DNA of 64,000 nucleotides from the NCBI GenBank assembly GCA_006384855.1, contig VCJN01002398.1:1-64000 (forward strand), given 5' to 3'. A program made the position numbers and the translations under genes. Of the stretch, positions 58,150 to 64,000 are shown one piece after another. Source of the DNA: Tetraselmis striata (taxonomy: Eukaryota > Chlorophyta > Chlorodendrophyceae > Chlorodendrales > Chlorodendraceae). Within the stretch, counting starts at the first letter, position 1. Each line of letters starts with the position of its first letter. The notes under the pieces are model-generated. The model did not search any database. It saw only the letters and a list, made by a program, of their open reading frames with translations, and had not been told where the DNA came from.

Positions 58150-61100
58150 ACCACCAAGAGCAAAAGGCGTAACACTGCTGCTGCGGCTGCTGCGCCTTGG
58201 CAGGCAAGTCGTTCCTGCTCAACCACATCGTGTCTGTGCTGAGCGAGAGGTACGGCCGGCACAGCGGCCTGCTGGCCGTCACTGCGGCAACCGGCATCGC
58301 GGCCACGCACGTCGGCGGCACCACCCTGCACTCGTTCGCCGGCTGCGGCATCCCAGTGCGCGTGCAGGACTTCGGGAAAATGTTTGAAGAGAGGAACCGG
58401 AAGAAGTGGTGCAATCTGGTGGGCGCGCTCTTGGGCGGGCCGACCTGTATGCCTGCCCCCGGGCTGCTATGAGCAGGGCCCCGCAGGCGGGCCATGATCG
58501 CTGACGCCGGGTCCATGGCTCCCCTGTGTGCCCCGTGTCATCCAGAGGACGCTGGTGGTGGACGAGATAAGCATGATCTCGGGCGAGTTTCTCTTCGAGA
58601 TGGAGAGGGTGGTGCGCCGGATCAGGAACGAGAGCCACCAGGTCGGGAAAGCCCTGGGGAGGCGTGCAGCTTGTGCTGTGCGGCGATTTCCACCAGCTGC
58701 CGCCAATCATGACACGAGTGTCGTCCAACCTCACGGCCGACGCGTTCCTCAACCGCTGCTACGCGTTCCAGGCGCCCATCTGGTGGGAAAGCAACATGAC
58801 ATGTGTGCTGCTGACCAAGGCGAGTGGCCGCCTTCGACAGGAGGAGGGCCGCAGAGGGGGAGGGGGGGGGGGGGGGGGGTTGTGCATGAAGATTCAGGGG
58901 GGGGGGGGCGGGGGGGGGGGTCCATTCCCCTGGCCGCCGGCCTGTCCCCTTGTCGGCCCCTGAATCGACCCTCCGGCCTCGTCGGCAGGTGTTTCGCCAG
59001 AAGGACCCCCACTTTCTGCAGATTCTGGACCATGTGAAGAACGGCGACGGCCCGAAGGCGGTTCCGGAACTTCTCAAGATCTGCCAGCGCCCGCTTAAGT
59101 GCGTGGATGAAGCCCAAGGAGGGGGGGAGGGGGGTTTTGTAGAGCCTGCGCCCTTCACACATGCAGCTATCAGCTTTGCGTTGGTGCTGGAGTGTGTGCC
59201 GCGCCCTTCATGAAGACTGACCATCTGCCTGCACTCCACATAGGATGCAGAATGGGGTAAAGCCCACCATACTGTACTCGAGGAACGCAGACGTGGACCG
59301 GATCAACAAGCAGCAGCTGGACGCCCTCAACACCGAGTCGGTGAGCTGTGCCATCTGTGCGGGCTGACTGCCTGACGAGGCGATGCTGATGCCGGGGCGG
59401 TGCGGTGTGCGTTTGACCCTCTCGCTCAACCTCCTGCTACTGACTCCCCGCCGTCTTGCGGCCCACTCCCATCAGGAGGTGTACGTCGCATGCGACTCGG
59501 TGTCTGTGGCGGTAACCCCCCCTCTTCCGACCCCCGCCCTCTTCCCTTGGGCCGCCTCCATGTGGGCCTCTTGCCGGCACTCTGGTGCCTCCGGGCCCGC
59601 ACCGGCACGCCTCACCCCGTTGCCCCCTCCACCCCGCACAGAGCAACGTGCCACAGGCGGAGCACGGCAGCGTGGAGGGGCAGCTGTGGCGGCACGCGCA
59701 CTTCCGGGACTGCATGGCGGTGTCAGAGATGACCTTGAAGGTCGGCGCCCAGGTGATTCTGGTGAAGAACATCGACCTGAACGGGCCTCAGATGCTGGTG
59801 AACGGCTCCCGGGGCGTCATCGTCGACTTTGTGGAGTACCACCCCCCGGACCAGGTAGGTGCAGGCAGGGGGCCGGGGGGGGGGGGGGGGGGACACCCGG
59901 GCATGTGCCTGCCTACATGAGCTGGCTGGCTGACTGGCTGGCCTGGACCTAGGGGACATATACATCTGGCACATCAGTTTGCAGCCACAGCTTTCAGTGC
60001 CACCTTGACCTCCTCTTGGTCACTCAGTTTACTACACATAGTCATAATGTCAACCCATTGCGCAGACTTTCAAGCGAATCGAAAGTAAATGGTTCTCATT
60101 CCGAGAGTTTTGTGTCAAGTTGTTTTTTTACACCGACGTCAGTGGGGTTTGTCGGTTATACATTTATACGACAGATGTAGTGAAACATCGCACGAAAACG
60201 TAATAATGACGGGTAATGTACTCATGCCGGTAGTTTTTTTGTACGTACCGCTGCATAGTTTTATGGTGATGACTGGTCCTATCGCGCCGCCTCTTCATAT
60301 CAGGCCACCAGTAGCGGGCTGCAGTATGTGACGGTAGTATCCTTGTACATAACGGGAGTGCGACCTCGCAAAGATGATAGGAAGCACCGGCCACCCGTCT
60401 GCTAGCGCCCTGTAGGTGATTCCTTGTCGGTATTTTTTGTTTGGGGTACCAATGTATGGAATTGAACCGGAAATTGCTACCAAGACCGGCAATTTACTAG
60501 AAAGAAAGGGTAAGTGGCGTGCGGTGCGCCTCGAATCAATGCAGCTGCGGTAGAGCTGTTGCTACGACCAGCACCCCCAGGTTGTGGTGATGTTGTTGCT
60601 CCTGAGCCATGAAAGGACGCCACAATCGCCAACGGAGCACACCATAAACCATCTGTGCTATGTCAGGAGGCGTATTCTATAAGCCGGATGCTGCATTATC
60701 CACCCTCCTACAATACATTACCCCCTCTAAAACCCTCAGAAGGGGGGGTCGTATAAAAATGCAGGGACGTAGAAGTCTGTATACCTCGGGCTCCGTATTT
60801 CAGCTTCATCCAATGGAGCTGTACCCTGTCATGTGATGTATGAGATAGCAACGTCTTACGGCCGTACTATCGACGGCAGCCTGCGCGGAGACTTGTAGTC
60901 ACATCCGTGTACTCATTGTACATTACTCCCAAATCAATCCGTAGCAGGCTTTGGACGATATCGTGCATCCCGACACTGCCTCAGTATATTGACGGTGCGA
61001 AACTTATTGCGATCAATCGGTTACCGCCAGTACGGGTACTCATCGTGCCCATTGTATACTACTACGGGTACTAGGCATCGGTGTACGGATTAATCATACG

Positions 61101-63434
61101 GTACACGGGTATTGCCACGCGACCACATAATATCCATGGCACCGGATCGGCACTCTGGCAGCAAGCGAGTATGTGCAAGAAATGCAGTATTATTTAATGA
61201 TGGCATGTCTAGCGTCGAATAACGTGCAGAGCGCCTGGTAAAATAAACTGCGGGTGAAACGAAATGTTAATATTACAGGTACTACAAATTTGTGGCTGCG
61301 GCTTTTGTGGCTTGCACCGAGTCACTTGCGCCGGCCTTGCTGGTCTTAATGGAGGCACTGCGTGTCACAGGAGGAGGTGAGGCAGCGGCTGGCCAAGATT
61401 CTTGGGCAGGGCCAAACGGAGGAGGAGGATGACGACGACAGTGTGGTGGATTTGACGGGGATCGACGATGACGAGGCAGCGCCCGGCGTGAAGGCGGAGC
61501 CCCTGGAGCGCAGGAAGGCAGACCCTGATGCCGCTGGCGACGCTTATGCAGGCTCTGACGCTGACGTCGGGGCGTGCGCCAGCCAGGCGGCGGCGGCGGG
61601 GGCAGTGAAGGCAGAGGAAGGGGGCTGGCGTCAAGGCGGAGTCGAGGGCTGGCGTCAAGGCGGAGGGCGCCAGCCAGGCGGTGGGCAGCATTACGGCGTC
61701 GGGGACGCCAGGCGTGGGCATGGGCGGCGCTGGGGCGGAGGATGTGAAGGCGGAGGGCGCCAGCCAGGCGGTGGGCAGCATACCGGAGGTGAAGCTGGAG
61801 GGCGCCAGCCAGACGGTGGGCAGCGCGAAGGCTGCAGGGAAGGCGGCAGCGGAGGGCGGTGCCGAGGAGGACAGGAAGGCGGGGGAGGGCCCGGTGAGCA
61901 GTGAGGAATTGATCGTGCTGGACGGTTCGCCGGAGGAGCAGGCGGGCCGAGCGCTGCCGGCGAGCTTCGCGGACAGCCCCGCGGCGGCGAGGGAGCAGCC
62001 GCCCCCCAAGCGCGATCCCATTCCCAGGGGCGGCCGCCACATGATGGCCAGCATGGCTTCCCTGAAGTCGTGCCTCGTTCCCAAGGTAGGGCGGGCTGAC
62101 CATGAGGGTCAGGGTATCTAGGGTGTAAAGCCCTAATAACGAATAACCGGCAATGGTGCTGTGTTTTTTTTTTTGAAAGTGATACTTAAACCTGTGACCC
62201 TGAAACCCTTCCAAGGCAACTTTTACTAGTTTACTAGGGATTCATGACGTTACTTAGGGCTTCGCGTCTGGGCCCACACTCCCCGGCCCAACTCCCCCAC
62301 GCCCCGCCCGCCCCCGCAGGTCACCTTCACCAACGGCCGCACCCATGTGATCACCCCAGAGGAGTTCTCCGCCGAGGTGGTCAACCTGGGCAAAGTCACC
62401 CGCCACCAGGTGGGCGCACGCAGCCCGCCTCCCTCCTGGCATGCTGTCCGCCTGACCCCCCCCCCCCCCCCCCCCCCCCCGCTCTCACCGCTCTACGCCG
62501 CCGCTTGAGCGCAGATACCGCTGAAGCTGGCGTGGGCCCTCACCATCCACAAGTGCCAGGGCATGACCCTGGACTTTGCCAAGGCGCGTCGCTTCCCCCC
62601 TCCCCCCCCACCCCCTTCTCCACCTCCTGCGTGCTAACGATGGCCAAACCCATCCGTCGCACATGCAGTCAGGTACCCCATCCCAGGTCGCTGCGCCGAG
62701 TGAGCCTGAAACCATGAAGAGTCACTGCATGCCTGCGTTTGCCGGTGGCACATAAGACTGCTGTGTCATTGTTCGTGTGGTTGAGTGATAGTGCTGTCTA
62801 TTTGTGCATGTGCGCAATTTACCTAATAGCATCATCTATTACGGGTGCTGAAGCGGTAATACAACACTGCGACTAGGAACCCGCCTCACCTGCCAGAGGT
62901 CAACTCTAGACGAGTTTATCTCGGAGATCGCGAATGTTCTTATAGGTTGCATGCAAGCCCGATTTGACGCTTATAGTAAGGGTTCTTTTAGGTGAGTCGG
63001 CACCTGTGAGTACGTCACCTGATATCGTCGTCGGTTCCCACAAGCACGCAAGTAATAGAGTTAAGGTGCATTGTCCTTCATATTGCTGATAAGTGAGACA
63101 GCACTTGTTTTAGTTTGTGCCCCCCCCTTCCCAACACACGCACACACACACACACACACATACACACACACACACACACACACATACACACACACGTCCT
63201 TTTCTTGGCCCACGACTGACGCCACGCTGTGCTGCGCGCACCACTCTGCCACATCAGGTCTCCCTCGCCAACATCTTCGCGGATGGGCAGGCCTACGTCG
63301 CGCTGTCCCGCGTGCGCTCGCTGGAGGGGCTGGAGATCCTGCCCGGCGGCAATGCGTCCTGCGTCAGGGTGGGTCGAGCCACAGACCGGATCCACCTGTT
63401 GGCCTGCCTACCTGCCGGCTTGGCTGCGCTCTGA
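55804..63434 (+). CDS. PIF1: PIF1-family 5'-3' DNA helicase with an inserted SUMO-motif-rich domain
   Basis: Sixteen exons: 55804-55899, 56336-56647, 56786-57131, 57420-57482, 57757-57806, 57927-57990, 58204-58418, 58546-58819, 58989-59098, 59244-59340, 59476-59511, 59642-59854, 61371-62085, 62320-62409, 62515-62583, 63258-63434; about 974 residues. PIF1 unwinds G-quadruplexes, telomere ends and stalled forks. Motifs: Walker A GNAGTGKS split across exons 6/7, [53 protein letters not shown] and [13 protein letters not shown]. Two one-base excesses interrupt the frame: the AAA run at 58648-58650 and the GGGGG run at 61620-61624. Exon 13 inserts about 238 residues before the last motifs. Introns 8 and 15 use GC donors. 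The 3' end is uncertain; a further exon is possible. Confidence 0.9.
58109..58148 (+). repeat. (AC)n microsatellite in a PIF1 intron
   Basis: About 20 AC dinucleotides in intron 6, just downstream of a poly-C tract at 57999-58020. Confidence 0.95.
59855..61370 (+). other. Large PIF1 intron of about 1.5 kb
   Basis: Between the exon ending HPPDQ at 59854 and the exon starting at 61371. Much longer and more AT-rich after 60000 than the other introns of the gene, suggesting an insertion of foreign DNA. I found no coding domain or clear terminal repeats in it. Confidence 0.6.
61371..62085 (+). other. PIF1 exon 13: acidic, repeat-rich inserted domain
   Basis: Encodes an acidic block with a SUMO-interaction-like core ([16 protein letters not shown]), six V-K-A/L-E tetrapeptides spread over repeats (VKAEP, VKAEE, VKAES, VKAEG twice, VKLEG), repeats of GASQAVGS, and a second SIM-like segment EELIVLD. 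The tetrapeptides fit the psi-K-x-E sumoylation consensus. Underlying DNA repeats with unit CAAGGCGGAGGGCGCCAGCC are visible at about 61650-61800. Confidence 0.7.
62584..63257 (+). other. PIF1 intron 15 with microsatellite
   Basis: A GC-donor intron (AAG/GCGCGT). Contains an AC/TA microsatellite at about 63136-63196 shortly before the acceptor. Confidence 0.6.
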
Positions 63435-63875
63435 CGCCCTCTTGATGCTGTGATATGTACATTACCGAGTATGTGCGTGTGCCTTCGTATATATATACGT
63501 ATGTACATTTAGCAATTAAGTAAAGAACATATATATCTTTACTTGTATTTATTTTATATATTCTATTTAAATATATGTTCATGATATAAGTATAGAAAGA
63601 TTTACTGATCCGGTATGGTATATGTGTATATGTATATGTATATGTACATGTACATGTATATGCATCTTTACATGTGTATGCATATTTACATATTTATGTA
63701 TGTATTTTGATCCCATACATATGTACATATTTATATAGGTTCACGTAACTGTTTTTTTAAATGTATGCATATGAAAAAACATGTATATGAAAATGTATGC
63801 AATGCGAAAAAATGAAAATGTATGCAATATGAAAGAACATGCATGCATATAATATATATATGTATGTATGTATAC

Positions 63876-63916
<41 letters not shown>

Positions 63917-64000
63917 AAGGGAAACCTCAACACGTGGCTGTGAGTGGCGGAGTAGCATCACCGCCTAGTTGGGCAGAATTTTGCACAGAACTCGGTATGC
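63435..64000. repeat. AT-rich microsatellite region
   Basis: Runs of TATATG, TACATG and TATGTA (63600-63720, 63840-63890) and a (GA)n run at about 63892-63916. Composition is very different from the rest of the window. No gene is supported. Confidence 0.8.

Noticed and set aside
55804..63434. Helitron transposon based on the PIF1-type helicase
   Set aside because: No Rep/HUH domain is seen, and the gene has many introns and a standard PIF1 motif order, as in a host gene.

Overview
The window is nuclear DNA of a green plant lineage, most likely a chlorophyte green alga. Evidence: GC-rich sequence; intron-rich genes whose spliced products match land-plant and animal proteins; a prolyl-tRNA synthetase of the plant organellar type with a transit-like N-terminus; interstitial TTTAGGG repeats; DIRS-type tyrosine-recombinase retrotransposons of the kind known from Volvox; and very long poly-C/poly-G tracts, mostly inside introns. 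No bacterial signals (operons, Shine-Dalgarno sites, CRISPR) are seen.

Layout. 1-7.5 kb: end of an unidentified ORF, a nearly intact DIRS-like retrotransposon (minus strand: gag-like, RT/RNase H/methylase, tyrosine recombinase) with identical split direct repeats, then a second truncated and frameshifted DIRS reverse transcriptase. 8.3-13 kb: an unrecognised plus-strand multi-exon gene or pair of genes. 13.3-14.6 kb: RLP24/RSL24D1 ribosome-biogenesis gene (minus). 15.4-19.7 kb: repeats, a DIRS RNase H scrap and a decayed LINE 3' half. 20.1-20.9 kb: RNase H2 subunit C (plus). 21.3-25.0 kb: organellar prolyl-tRNA synthetase, 12 exons (minus). 25.4-28.0 kb: a pogo-like DNA transposon with TIRs and TA duplication. 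28-30.8 kb: dispersed repeats. 31.0-33.1 kb: chloroplast-type ferredoxin plus metallo-beta-lactamase-fold protein (plus). 33.1-35 kb: telomere-like and degenerate repeats. 35.0-39.4 kb: FY/WDR33 mRNA 3'-end processing factor (minus, 12 exons). 39.5-55.8 kb: an accessory block of retroelement gag scraps, a BED-finger-like ORF set with a 30-bp x 12 tandem array, hairpins, a nested palindrome of about 0.9 kb, and unrecognised Cys-rich ORFs. 55.8-63.4 kb: a PIF1-family DNA helicase (plus, at least 16 exons) with a long inserted domain rich in SUMO-type motifs. 63.4-64 kb: AT-rich microsatellites.

The six recognised host genes are separate single-copy housekeeping functions (ribosome assembly, ribonucleotide excision, organellar translation, redox/metal chemistry, mRNA 3' processing, genome maintenance) and do not form a pathway. 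The exon models were built by hand: reading frames close across all introns of RLP24, RNASEH2C, ProRS, the MBL-ferredoxin gene and FY, and across PIF1 except for two one-base slips at homopolymers.
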